From: an uncultured Lachnospiraceae bacterium
Lineage (GTDB): Bacteria; Bacillota; Clostridia; Lachnospirales; Lachnospiraceae
Length of the DNA: 64,000 nucleotides
Assembly: GCA_947243855.1 (NCBI GenBank)
Contig: CAMXIK010000013.1
Coordinates: 32,929-96,928 of the forward strand
Direction: 5' to 3'
The notes beneath the pieces are model-generated. The model saw only the letters and a list, made by a program, of their open reading frames with translations, made no database searches and was not told the origin of the DNA. This document shows, in pieces, positions 10,039-18,312 of this stretch. Each line of letters begins with the position of its first letter. Within the stretch, counting starts at the first letter, position 1. Both the position numbers and the translations under genes were made by a program.

Positions 10039-10279
10039 TATAATCTATAATCTCAGTGTCGTCGGATTTTTTAGAGAGGGATGTAATGGAGCGAATACGG
10101 AAGAAGCCGATGGGACGGAGGAAGCGTTTCAGGATTTTTATGGGAATGTCACGCAAAACGCGCTCTATGATACGGGCGTTGACGCGGCGTACGGCGACGC
10201 CTTCCTGATGCTGTCCACCTGCGCCTACCATGAGGAGGACGGCAGGCTCGTTGTGGTTGCGAAGCAAAAGAAGGACTAG
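10039..10279 (+). pseudogene. Sortase remnant with internal deletion
   Basis: The -10 (TATAAT 10039-10044, followed by a second ATAATCT), leader and start codon (ATG 10086) copy those of the sortase at 7257-7299. The first few codons are then joined to a C-terminal fragment. In its own frame the fragment reads EEAFQDFYGNVTQNALYDTG and then LMLSTCAYHEEDGRL, ending at the same stop. The catalytic His region is missing and the start is out of frame with the fragment. The YGNVTQNAL segment differs from the intact sortase (YTNVKEKSL), so it derives from a diverged paralogue whose 3' end was later homogenised. Confidence 0.85.
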
Positions 10280-10348
10280 AAGCTTATTCCACCTGTAAAA
10301 TATCTTCAAAAGGAATCTTGGTATTTACGATCTGCAGGATACGGCTGG
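10187..10348. repeat. 162-bp perfect direct repeat, copy 2
   Basis: Identical to 8062-8223. It spans the sortase-remnant 3' end and the 3' end of the intact yolD gene. Confidence 0.9.
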
Positions 10349-10610
10349 TCTCGTCGATGCGCGCGACCAGCCCTGTTATTTTGATATACTCCCCTTTGCT
10401 GAAATAGACGACTGTCGCCATTTTCCCTTTGGCGATCAGATGCATCCGGCGGTCAAGCTCTTCGGCCATTTCCGGGGAAAGCTCTATCTTGGGGACGAGC
10501 ACTTTTTCCTTTGCGGCTAGGGCGTCGGGCAGACCGCGCAGCGCTGCAAAAGGCATAAACTGCTTGGCCCTTTCCTCGATGGGCATTTTTTCTTTCGGTT
10601 TATTCGCCAC
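10284..10610 (-). CDS. YolD-like protein
   Basis: The 108-residue product matches the YolD-like family (MPIEERAKQFMPFAALRGLPDALAAKE; VYFSKGEYIKITGLVARIDETSRILQI). YolD proteins are small and are found beside Y-family polymerases of the YqjW/UvrX type, where they are thought to act like UmuD. Its ATG lies 11 bp inside the polymerase 3' end, so it is translationally coupled to that gene and shares its SOS-type promoter. The 3' end is part of the 162-bp duplicated block. Confidence 0.88.
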   Translation of the reverse strand: MANKPKEKMPIEERAKQFMPFAALRGLPDALAAKEKVLVPKIELSPEMAEELDRRMHLIAKGKMATVVYFSKGEYIKITGLVARIDETSRILQIVNTKIPFEDILQVE

Positions 10611-11862
10611 TCTTATGACCTCCGATCTGATGGTTTCGCTCTCTGGTGGTTGCGCCTTCTTCCAGATTCATTCCTTTTAAAATCGCGTCTTTGCCAAATT
10701 TGTTTTTGATATTGATAACGGCTTTCTGGACTTCACGATTTTTCTCAAGCTCTTCTGCGTCCACAAAAAAGTGATATTGATGGTAAGCTTCCGGCATCAC
10801 ATGGTTGCAGGAGATGTTGACGCGGTGGATCGACCATTCCGGGTTGACAATCTTCTCGTAGAGGGCCGTTACGGCTGGAAGAATCACGCGGTCCGAGTTG
10901 GTGTCGGTTTCCAGATGAGCCGTTCCGTGGGCGGAAGGGGCGTTCAGCCTTCCGGTGTAGCCGATATGAAGCGTGATGGAACGGGTGACCAAATCCTTTT
11001 CCACCAGATCGAGGCAGAGCAGATCCGTCATCTCTTTGACAATCAGCAGGCCCTTGTCATAGGGATAGTCATGGCCTAACACTTGACCGCTGGTGAGACA
11101 GTTGGTGCGGGGTTTATAGGTCTTAATGTCGCGGATTGTGACTGGCTCTTGGCCCCAAGCATGATCGATCAAAAGCTCCGCATCCACCCCAAAGAGATGA
11201 TATAAAAGGTTCTCGTCAGCCCCGGCAATGTCTCCCATAGTGCGGATGCCGAAGGTGTCGAGCCGTTTGGCAATGCCCGCGCCCACGCGCCAAAAATCCG
11301 TGAGGGGTTTGTGGTTCCAGAGAGTTTTCCGGTAGCTTTCCTCTGTGAGTTCGCCGATAAAATCATCCGCGTGTTTGGCTGTGATATCGAGAGCGACCTT
11401 TGCCAGATAGAGATTGGAGCCCACGCCGCAGGAGGAACGGATGCCGGTCTGTTCATAGATGTCCTGCATAATCCGGAAACCGAGTTCTCTGGCGGAGAGG
11501 CGGTAGAGCGCAAGATAATCGGTCACATCCATGAAAACCTCGTCGATGGAATAAACGTGGATATCCTCTTTTGCAATATATTTCAGATAGATGCTGTAGA
11601 TATCGGCGGAGATGTCCACATACTTCTGCATGCGGGGCGGAGCCACAATATAGTCTACCGATTTCGGAATCTCAAAAATACGGCAGCGGTTTTTGATCCC
11701 AAGCGCTTTCATGGCAGGGGTGATTGCCAGACAGATGGTTTTTTCCGTCCGTGTCGGGTCTGCCACAACCAGATTAGTGGTCATGGGGTCTAACCCTCTG
11801 GCCACGCATTCCACCGAGGCGTAGAAAGATTTTAGATCAATGCAGAGATAGGTGCGGTTCAT
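10600..11862 (-). CDS. Y-family DNA polymerase (UmuC/UvrX-like)
   Basis: This 420-residue translesion polymerase of the DinB/UmuC family has the palm motifs CIDLKSFYASVECVARGLDP (first catalytic Asp) and VYSIDEVFMDVTDYL (Asp-Glu pair). It also has the helix-hairpin-helix FWRVGAGIAKRLDTFGIRTMGDIAG and a C-terminal little-finger domain. It copies damaged DNA with low fidelity. ATG 11862 follows AAAGGAG. A LexA-box-like sequence lies 33 bp upstream, and yolD overlaps its end, so an SOS-inducible yolD-polY operon is likely. A second, deleted copy of the pair remains at 8155-8302. Confidence 0.93.
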   Translation of the reverse strand: MNRTYLCIDLKSFYASVECVARGLDPMTTNLVVADPTRTEKTICLAITPAMKALGIKNRCRIFEIPKSVDYIVAPPRMQKYVDISADIYSIYLKYIAKEDIHVYSIDEVFMDVTDYLALYRLSARELGFRIMQDIYEQTGIRSSCGVGSNLYLAKVALDITAKHADDFIGELTEESYRKTLWNHKPLTDFWRVGAGIAKRLDTFGIRTMGDIAGADENLLYHLFGVDAELLIDHAWGQEPVTIRDIKTYKPRTNCLTSGQVLGHDYPYDKGLLIVKEMTDLLCLDLVEKDLVTRSITLHIGYTGRLNAPSAHGTAHLETDTNSDRVILPAVTALYEKIVNPEWSIHRVNISCNHVMPEAYHQYHFFVDAEELEKNREVQKAVINIKNKFGKDAILKGMNLEEGATTRERNHQIGGHKSGE

Positions 11863-11894
11863 GGCGGTCTCCTTTCTGGAATAAGCATACTACA

Positions 11895-11908
11895 AGAACG
11901 TATGTTTG
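11895..11908 (-). promoter_or_regulatory. LexA (SOS) box of the polY-yolD operon
   Basis: On the minus strand the sequence CAAACATACGTTCT matches the Gram-positive LexA consensus CGAACRNRYGTTYC at 11 of 13 defined positions. It sits between a possible -35 TTGCCA and -10 TATGCT spaced 17 bp apart, just upstream of the polymerase gene. Confidence 0.65.
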
Positions 11909-11960
11909 GCAAGATACAAGAAAATGGAAACATATATTTTTGACAGCAAATCAACTATTT

Positions 11961-11989
11961 TTGACAGGGGAGATATTTGCTGATAGAAT
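11961..11989 (+). promoter_or_regulatory. Sigma-A promoter before the 12 kb membrane-protein genes
   Basis: A perfect -35 TTGACA (11961-11966), 17-bp spacer and -10 TAGAAT (11984-11989). The 12-mer TATTTTTGACAG occurs twice here, 21 bp apart, with the second copy supplying the -35. Confidence 0.7.
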
Positions 11990-12038
11990 TCTGTTAAAAT
12001 GAAAGAAAATTGTCGTTTGTTGTTGCTTGGAGGTTATC

Positions 12039-12707
12039 ATGGAGATTGTAGACAAGGAACAGGAGCGTCTGGCGAAAGAGCAGACGCCGGAAGGAAGGAA
12101 AAAGAGAGCGCTTAAATGGGTGGGGAACCTTGCAGTTTTTGTGGCGATTGCGATTGTATATCAGGTGTTAATGCACTATCATGTTTTTTCCGGAGAACCA
12201 TATCCTGTGAGCTTGGAAAATATCACGATTGTACCGGGACAGACGACGGTGCAGGAACTGTTGGAGGCAGGGTATGAGCTTTCGGACAGAGAGTACAGCG
12301 AAGTGAGGAAAGATACCGGGATGATGTATTATACCGGGGTGATAGATCCGTCGGAAGAGGCGGACGCCAAAACTTACTATATGATGGTTTTGGTGAAGGA
12401 AGGCCGGGCTCATGCGAGTATTACGGTCTATAACTGGGAAGAGTGGTCGAAAAAGCCGCTTGGGGAATGTAAAGTTTCTTTGGTTGAGGTGAGAGATTTT
12501 CATGAAAAATCGGAGCAGGCTGCGATTTTGGACATTCCTATTTTAGAAGCGACCAAAGAGGCGATTTCAGAGCGTCTGGGAAAAGAACCGGAGGTTTTGG
12601 AGAGCGGCAGGTATAGATGGGAGAAGGGAAAATATTCTTTAATGTTTGAAACGGATGAAAATGCTACGTTGGGCAAGGGCGTCCGTTCAGAATATAAACT
12701 GAATTAA
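12039..12707 (+). CDS. Membrane-anchored protein of unknown function
   Basis: The 222-residue product has a charged N-terminus, one transmembrane helix (NLAVFVAIAIVYQVLMHYHVF, residues 30-50) and an outside domain of about 165 residues. No known family was recognised. The external part starts with YPVSLENITIVPGQTTVQELLEAGYELSD, a pattern seen in extracellular domains of Clostridia signalling proteins. ATG 12039 follows GGAGG and is preferred over an upstream in-frame TTG. The next gene, also a membrane protein, starts 20 bp downstream, so the two form an operon from the promoter at 11961. Confidence 0.7.
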   Translation: MEIVDKEQERLAKEQTPEGRKKRALKWVGNLAVFVAIAIVYQVLMHYHVFSGEPYPVSLENITIVPGQTTVQELLEAGYELSDREYSEVRKDTGMMYYTGVIDPSEEADAKTYYMMVLVKEGRAHASITVYNWEEWSKKPLGECKVSLVEVRDFHEKSEQAAILDIPILEATKEAISERLGKEPEVLESGRYRWEKGKYSLMFETDENATLGKGVRSEYKLN

Positions 12708-12727
12708 AGAGAGCGAGGGAGGCAGTT

Positions 12728-13432
12728 ATGGATTCTTATTATGACAGATGGTTGAAAAGGGAAATGGAGTGGATTTCCGGAGAGAAGGAAAGCGAGCGGA
12801 AAAAGGCGTATCTATATTCCGTCCTTGTGGCGGCGGCAATTCTTTTGATTGCCATTGTGAGCAGACTGACGGGCGGCGTCCCGCCGCAAGACTTCACAAA
12901 AGGCTTATTGCCTAGTCTGCTTATCGGCGTCCTGATGGGAGTTTTATGTCTGTTGTTTCAGTTATGGAATCTCAGTATTGGGACAAAGAGATACGGGAAA
13001 AATGTAGCGAGAGTCGTCGAAGAGACATTATCCCAGACGGAGCGGGAGAACTTTGCCAGACAGATGCTGGGGGAGGATTTCGAGACAGCGGTCCGGGAGG
13101 TGGATTGGAGCAGCGCGATGGAGGGACACACGGTGGCGCGTGTGACGAAGGATTATCTGACCTTTGCAGACAATAAAGGCTTCTTTTGGGTTGCGCAGTT
13201 GTGGAAAACGGAGCGGATTGAATTGGATGTAAAGGACAGTTCTTTCCGGGTTAGGACAGGAGGCGCATCGATCCGCGTCGCAGATGAAAGTTATCCTATG
13301 TGCTTATATTACAAGGGAAACCAGACAGAGACGAGCGATTTTTCTTTTGTTTTTAGTAAGCGCGAGTGGCGCGACAATGTGTTGGAAGCGGTGCGGGCGG
13401 TTGCCGGGGATTCGCAGTTTCCGGAAGGCTGA
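12728..13432 (+). CDS. Membrane protein with YcxB-like C-terminal domain
   Basis: The 234-residue product has two transmembrane segments (about residues 29-45 and 59-80) and a C-terminal domain. The domain pattern (TVARVTKDYLTFADNKGFFWVAQLWKTERIELDVKDSSFRVRTGG) resembles YcxB-like or bacterial PH-type domains. ATG 12728 follows GGGAGG. It is co-transcribed with the gene before it. No enzymatic motif is visible. A hairpin terminator follows at 13492-13540. Confidence 0.65.
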   Translation: MDSYYDRWLKREMEWISGEKESERKKAYLYSVLVAAAILLIAIVSRLTGGVPPQDFTKGLLPSLLIGVLMGVLCLLFQLWNLSIGTKRYGKNVARVVEETLSQTERENFARQMLGEDFETAVREVDWSSAMEGHTVARVTKDYLTFADNKGFFWVAQLWKTERIELDVKDSSFRVRTGGASIRVADESYPMCLYYKGNQTETSDFSFVFSKREWRDNVLEAVRAVAGDSQFPEG

Positions 13433-13491
13433 CGCTGGATATTCCGAATAGAGACTTTGACATGACCGGCCGGTTATGCTGATAGGAAGGA

Positions 13492-13540
13492 AACCCCTTT
13501 TGTGAGACAAAAATGAAAGTCTAACGAAAGGGGTTATTTT
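13492..13540 (+). terminator. Probable terminator
   Basis: AACCCCTTT (13492-13500) pairs with AAAGGGGTT (13527-13535), followed by ATTTTA. An inner AGAC/GTCT pair extends the structure. It lies about 60 bp after the YcxB-like gene. Confidence 0.55.
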
Positions 13541-13640
13541 ATGCTGTCTGTGTTTTTCTAACGGACATTTTATAAAAAAAGAGGACAAAATCATAAATTA
13601 ATGTTAGAATACCCATATACATATGAAGGGGTAAAGAAAA

Positions 13641-14912
13641 ATGAGCGTTATCAGCAGCAAGGACGTTAATGAAATTATCAGAAAAACACTCGGTATTATC
13701 AATAATAAAATCATGCACCATGGGGAGATCACAGGGTATATCCTGTATAAGATGATGGAGTATGAGAATACCTATACCGAGCAGAATTATACGGAACAGG
13801 AGCTGGTGGACTATACCATGCTCGGCATTCTGCACGATATTGGTCTCTACAAAGAAGATAATGTTAAGAATGTATCGGACTTTGAGACGAAAAATCTCTG
13901 GCCCCATTCGATCTACGGTTTTCTCTTTTTAAAATACCTTTCTCCCATTGGGGACAGGGCGGAGGTTGTGCTCTATCATCATCTGGACTACAACCGTTAC
14001 GGCATGATACAGAGCCGTTATCTGCATGTGACGGAACTTTTGAATCTGGCGGACAAGATGGACACCGTTTTGCACTTGAAAGATGAAAAACTGGAGCCGG
14101 ATTATTTTGCAAAGTACCGCAATATTAAATTTTCCGGCGCGGCTTTGGATTTGTTCCAGAAGGCGGAAAAGTGCTATGGCATTACGGAGAATCTGGTGAA
14201 CGGCAAATACCGGGAGGAACTGGACGTTCTTTTGGCGAAGCGTTCCTTTTCCGAACAGTATAAAAAAGGCTTTCTGGAAATGCTGGTCTATACCATTGAT
14301 TTTCGAAGCGAGCACACGGTAATCCACACGCTGGCGACGGTGAATTTTGCGGAGCAGCTTGGAAGATTGGCGAGAGTTTCCGGCAAGGATCTGCGCGATT
14401 TGCATTACGGCGCGCTGCTTCATGATTTGGGCAAGATTGCCATTCCTTTACATATTTTGGAGTCAACAGGGCGGCTCAGCGATGATGAGATGAAAGTCAT
14501 GAAGGCTCATGTGCGGATTACGGAGATGATTCTGGAAGGAGTCGTGGATGACGCCGTGCTTCAGATTGCGGTGCGCCATCATGAAAAGCTGGACGGAACA
14601 GGTTATCACAAGGGATTGTCGGCGGCGGATCTGAGCCTGCCCCAGCAGATCATTGCTGTGGCGGATATTTTGAGCGCCCTTTACGGGAAGCGCAGCTATA
14701 AGGAGGCGTTCAGTAAGGAAAAAATTCTGGACATCATGAACTCCGATGCGGACAAAGGAAAGATCAACCGCAATGTGGTGACAACCTTGGAAAAGAATTA
14801 TGACAGTATCATTGCGGAGTTTGAGAAGGAGAAAGAAAATACCATCGGGCTTTATCTGAAAATCAAGGAACAGTATGCGATTATGATAGAGCGGTTTAAA
14901 CAATTTGACTAG
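13641..14912 (+). CDS. Tandem HD-domain protein, HD-GYP-like phosphodiesterase
   Basis: The 423-residue product has two HD metal-binding domains. The first (residues 1-150) has HGEITGYILYKMMEYE and LGILHDIGLYKEDN, then EVVLYHH. The second (about 210-360) has HTVIHTLATVNFAEQL, YGALLHDLGKIAIP, and HHEKLDGTGYHKGL. That last motif is the HD-GYP signature, but with His in place of the usual Pro after GY. Domains of this type hydrolyse cyclic di-GMP or related nucleotides. No receiver or membrane sensor is present, so it is a soluble protein. The start codon ATG 13641 has GAAGGGG upstream. It is followed closely by the DUF362 gene. Confidence 0.88.
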   Translation: MSVISSKDVNEIIRKTLGIINNKIMHHGEITGYILYKMMEYENTYTEQNYTEQELVDYTMLGILHDIGLYKEDNVKNVSDFETKNLWPHSIYGFLFLKYLSPIGDRAEVVLYHHLDYNRYGMIQSRYLHVTELLNLADKMDTVLHLKDEKLEPDYFAKYRNIKFSGAALDLFQKAEKCYGITENLVNGKYREELDVLLAKRSFSEQYKKGFLEMLVYTIDFRSEHTVIHTLATVNFAEQLGRLARVSGKDLRDLHYGALLHDLGKIAIPLHILESTGRLSDDEMKVMKAHVRITEMILEGVVDDAVLQIAVRHHEKLDGTGYHKGLSAADLSLPQQIIAVADILSALYGKRSYKEAFSKEKILDIMNSDADKGKINRNVVTTLEKNYDSIIAEFEKEKENTIGLYLKIKEQYAIMIERFKQFD

Positions 14913-14938
14913 TTGATAGGGAAAGGAAGGAGCGTAAC

Positions 14939-16057
14939 ATGGAACAGGCAAAAGTTTATTTTACATCGTTTAAGGCGACGGAACACGAGAACTTATTGCA
15001 GAAACTTCATCGCCTGATGAAGACGGCTGGGTTTGAAACCATTGATTTTCAGGATAAGTATGCGGCTATTAAAATTCATTTCGGTGAATACGGGAATCTG
15101 GCGTTTCTGCGCCCGAATTATGCAAGGGTGGTAGCAGATTATGTGAAAGAATTGGGCGGCAAGCCCTATCTGACAGACTGTAACACCCTCTATGTGGGAA
15201 GCCGGAAGAATGCCCTTGACCATTTGGAGACGGCCTATGTGAACGGATTTTCACCCTACCAGACGGGGTGTCATGTGATTATCGGGGACGGGTTGAAAGG
15301 GACGGACGAGACGTTGGTTCCCATCGACGGCGAGTACGTGAAGGAGGCCAAGATCGGCCACGCGATTATGGATGCGGATGTGTTTATCTCCCTGACGCAT
15401 TTTAAGGGTCATGAAATGGCGGGTTTTGGCGGCACGCTGAAAAATATTGGTATGGGCTGCGGTTCCAGAGCGGGTAAGATGGAACAGCACTGCGACGGAA
15501 AGCCGGAGGTGGATCAGTCCCTTTGTGTAGGCTGCGGCGCCTGTGACAGAATCTGCGCCCACGGCGCGCCTGTCATTGAAAACGGCAAGGCGCATATTGA
15601 CCACAATAAATGCGTGGGCTGCGGGCGGTGTCTGGCGGTGTGCCCGAAGGACGCCATTGCGGCCAGCTTTGAGGATTCCATCGCTATGTTAAACTATAAA
15701 ATGGCGGAATACGCGTGGGCGGTATGCAAGGATAAACCCTGCTTCCATGTATCTTTGATCTGCGACGTATCCCCTAACTGTGACTGTCATGCAGAGAACG
15801 ATATCCCTATCATTCCCAATGTGGGTATGCTGGCGTCCTTCGACCCGGTGGCGTTAGATCAGGCCTGCGCCGATCTGTGCAATAAGATGACGCCGGTGGA
15901 GGACAGCGTGCTGGGTGAGAATCTTCATAAACACGGAAACGAGTCGGGGCACGACCACTTTTTCATGACGCACCCCGACACGGAATGGAAGTCCTGTATC
16001 GCCCATGCGGTGAAGATTGGACTTGGGACAGATCAGTATGAGTTGGTGACAATTTAA
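14939..16057 (+). CDS. DUF362 protein with two 4Fe-4S clusters
   Basis: The 372-residue product has an N-terminal DUF362 domain (residues 1-185, with IKIHFGEYGNLAFLRP and SLTHFKGHEMAGFGGTLKNIG). A bacterial ferredoxin domain follows (190-240) with two classic cluster motifs, CVGCGACDRICAHG and CVGCGRCLAVCPKD. The C-terminal part contains additional Cys (SPNCDCH). Such proteins are cytoplasmic redox proteins of anaerobes; substrates are not known. ATG 14939 has AAGGAAGGAG upstream. Its 3' end meets that of the glutamate-synthase-like gene head-on with one base between them. Confidence 0.92.
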   Translation: MEQAKVYFTSFKATEHENLLQKLHRLMKTAGFETIDFQDKYAAIKIHFGEYGNLAFLRPNYARVVADYVKELGGKPYLTDCNTLYVGSRKNALDHLETAYVNGFSPYQTGCHVIIGDGLKGTDETLVPIDGEYVKEAKIGHAIMDADVFISLTHFKGHEMAGFGGTLKNIGMGCGSRAGKMEQHCDGKPEVDQSLCVGCGACDRICAHGAPVIENGKAHIDHNKCVGCGRCLAVCPKDAIAASFEDSIAMLNYKMAEYAWAVCKDKPCFHVSLICDVSPNCDCHAENDIPIIPNVGMLASFDPVALDQACADLCNKMTPVEDSVLGENLHKHGNESGHDHFFMTHPDTEWKSCIAHAVKIGLGTDQYELVTI

Positions 16058-16058
16058 A

Positions 16059-17471
16059 TTATGCGTGGGGGATATTCGTATGTTCGGATATCTCCCGATT
16101 GATCGTGCACAGATCGTCCACAGATAAGTCGTGGATATCTGTATTGCCCGTAATGCGGGCGAATGTCTTTAATTCTTCGGCGGAACATCTGAGGTAATTT
16201 TCCACCCGCTTTGCGGCGGTGTCGATCTGCAATCTTTCCCGCAATTTTTCATCCTGCGTGGCTACGCCTACGGGACACATGCCGCTTCCGCAGATGCGGT
16301 ACTGCTGGCAGGCGGCCGCCACCATGCATGCTGAGGCAACGGCCACAGCGTCTGCGCCCATGGCGATCGCCTTTGCAAAATCAGAAGATACCCGAAGACC
16401 GCCCGTGATAACAAGATCAATGTCGGAGCCGATGGAGTCCAGATATTTTCTCGCGCGGTAGAGGGCGTAAATCGTAGGCACGCTTGTGGAATCCCGGATG
16501 ATGGCGGGAGAAGCGCCCGTTGCGCCGCCGCGTCCGTCTATGGTAATGAAATCGGGTTCGGCATAGACGCAAAATTCCAGATCCTTTTCGATGCGTCCCG
16601 CGGCGATTTTGATACCGATGGGCCTGCCGTCGCTCAATGTGCGCAGGTTGGATACCATTCCTTTTAAATCGTCAGCGCTGTTGATCTGGGCGAATTTTGA
16701 GGGACTGATGACGTCTTCGCCAAGCGGTTTCTCCCGGATTTTTGCAATTTCCGGAGTCACTTTGCTGCCCGGCAGATGTCCGCCCATGCCCGGCTTTGTT
16801 CCTTGTCCGATTTTAATCTCGATGGCGTCGGAGGTTTTGAGATTTTCAGTGGTAACGCTGTACATATTGGGAACATACTCAAATATGAACTTGCAGGCTG
16901 CGGCCTTTTCTTCAGGAAGAACGCCGCCTTCCCCGCTGCACATGGCCGTTTCCACGGAGGCGCTTCCCTTTGCAAGGGCGATTTTCGTCTCTTTTGAAAG
17001 CGCGCCGAAGGACATATGGGAAATGTAGACTGGCATGGCAAGCGTCATTGGTTGTTTCGCGTGTTTTCCAATCACGGTTTTTAAAGACACGTCGGCGTGC
17101 TCGTCTAAGGGCATGGGATTTAATTGGGCGCCTAAAATGAGCACATCGTCCCAGTTAGGCATATTCATACGGGTGCCCATTGCTTCGATCGCCGATTTTC
17201 CTGTGACAGCCATTTCTTGAATTTCTTTCATATAGCGGTAATCACTGTCTGTTTTCCGGGTTTCTTTCGGATAACTTAAATCCAAATTTTCGGTGTTTTT
17301 AGAAGAACATTGCGCTTCCGCACCCGCGCAGGCGGCAGGGTTTCCAGCGTCCAATGCTTTGAATTTCTCTGGCGGCTGCTTGCAGATGGGGCATTCCGTC
17401 AGTTCGGAGAAGGGTTTTCCCTCTTTTTCCTCGTCATACTCATAGCCGCAGATACTGCATTTGTAAATCAT
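16059..17471 (-). CDS. Rubredoxin-glutamate synthase-like FMN protein
   Basis: The 470-residue fusion has an N-terminal rubredoxin-like domain with two CxxC knuckles (YKCSICGYEYDEEKEG and TECPICKQPP; residues 1-45). From about residue 80 comes an FMN-binding glutamate-synthase central domain (GltB/archaeal GltS type) with PVYISHMSFGALSKE, FITIDGRGGATGASP, VITGGLRVSSDFAKA and the Cys-rich QYRICGSGMCPVGVAT. The amidotransferase domain of true GltB is absent. It probably moves electrons from rubredoxin to FMN in an ammonia-linked or other amination reaction. ATG 17471 lies one base from the end of the methyltransferase gene, so the two are co-transcribed. Confidence 0.9.
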   Translation of the reverse strand: MIYKCSICGYEYDEEKEGKPFSELTECPICKQPPEKFKALDAGNPAACAGAEAQCSSKNTENLDLSYPKETRKTDSDYRYMKEIQEMAVTGKSAIEAMGTRMNMPNWDDVLILGAQLNPMPLDEHADVSLKTVIGKHAKQPMTLAMPVYISHMSFGALSKETKIALAKGSASVETAMCSGEGGVLPEEKAAACKFIFEYVPNMYSVTTENLKTSDAIEIKIGQGTKPGMGGHLPGSKVTPEIAKIREKPLGEDVISPSKFAQINSADDLKGMVSNLRTLSDGRPIGIKIAAGRIEKDLEFCVYAEPDFITIDGRGGATGASPAIIRDSTSVPTIYALYRARKYLDSIGSDIDLVITGGLRVSSDFAKAIAMGADAVAVASACMVAAACQQYRICGSGMCPVGVATQDEKLRERLQIDTAAKRVENYLRCSAEELKTFARITGNTDIHDLSVDDLCTINREISEHTNIPHA

Positions 17472-17472
17472 T

Positions 17473-18081
17473 TCAAATCCCTCCTTTTTTCGTAATGATT
17501 GCTATGGCGCAGGGCATTCTGCCGAAAACAATATCGTACGTGACGTCTTCAAATCCCGCGTCTTTAAAAAATTTTTGATAAGAAGTGAAATCAAACTGCC
17601 GCTTAAAGTCTGCGCCGACAAAGGAGAGTAACTGCACGGCCCGCTTATTGATACCAGCGGAGGCGTTGATATAAGTGGGAATGATCAGTTTGCCGCCCGG
17701 TCTGCACACCCGTTCCAGCTCTTTGACGGCGGCGCTGGGATCGTCTAACAGATGAATGACATTTCCCGCGACTACCACGTCAAATTTGTTATCGGGACAT
17801 TTTAAGCGGGTCAAATCCGCGCGTCTGAGTTTTACGTTGTTGCAGTTACGGCAGTTTTTGCGGGCCTGTTTCAGCATTCCAGCCGAAAAATCGGTGGCAA
17901 TTAGCCGTTTACATTTGGGGGCGATATAGTGGCTGATCGCTCCTGTGCCGCAGGCGCATTCCAGTACCGTATCGTCCGGTTTGATTGTAAGGGCGACCCT
18001 TTCGCCCAGTCCCTGATAAACCTTTTTATTGTAGAGCGTTTCAAATAAATCGTATAATCCGGATATTTGATCCCAAAACAT
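17473..18081 (-). CDS. Class I SAM-dependent methyltransferase
   Basis: The 202-residue product is a Methyltransf_11/UbiE-like enzyme. Motif I is VLECACGTGAISHYIAP, the acidic motif II is RLIATDFSAGMLKQA, and the post-motif is FDVVVAGNVIHLLDDP followed by GGKLIIPTY. It binds S-adenosylmethionine; the substrate is unknown. The start at ATG 18081 is supported by AAGGAGG upstream and by the MFWDQISGLYD family N-terminus, although the reading frame extends further. It is the first gene of a two-gene operon with the rubredoxin-glutamate-synthase gene. Confidence 0.9.
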   Translation of the reverse strand: MFWDQISGLYDLFETLYNKKVYQGLGERVALTIKPDDTVLECACGTGAISHYIAPKCKRLIATDFSAGMLKQARKNCRNCNNVKLRRADLTRLKCPDNKFDVVVAGNVIHLLDDPSAAVKELERVCRPGGKLIIPTYINASAGINKRAVQLLSFVGADFKRQFDFTSYQKFFKDAGFEDVTYDIVFGRMPCAIAIITKKGGI

Positions 18082-18312
18082 GAGTGTTTTCCTCCTTGGC
18101 GCAATGATCGGCGGTAAAATTATTTTGATTTTATTATACGTTATTTTTGCAGGGGCTGTCATCTGAAATTTTGTGAAAATAACTGTAGTATGTAATGAAT
18201 TAGGCAGTTTATCTATATAGCCGGAATGATTGATTTTTGAATTGCAGTATAATATAATTAGGAATCAGTTTATGAATATTAGATAAATCGCGTTTTAAGG
18301 GAGAAGACAATA

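Noticed and set aside
13465..13474. Palindrome ACCGGCCGGT
   Set aside because: A single 10-bp GC palindrome between genes, with no second copy or promoter context; not reported as an operator.
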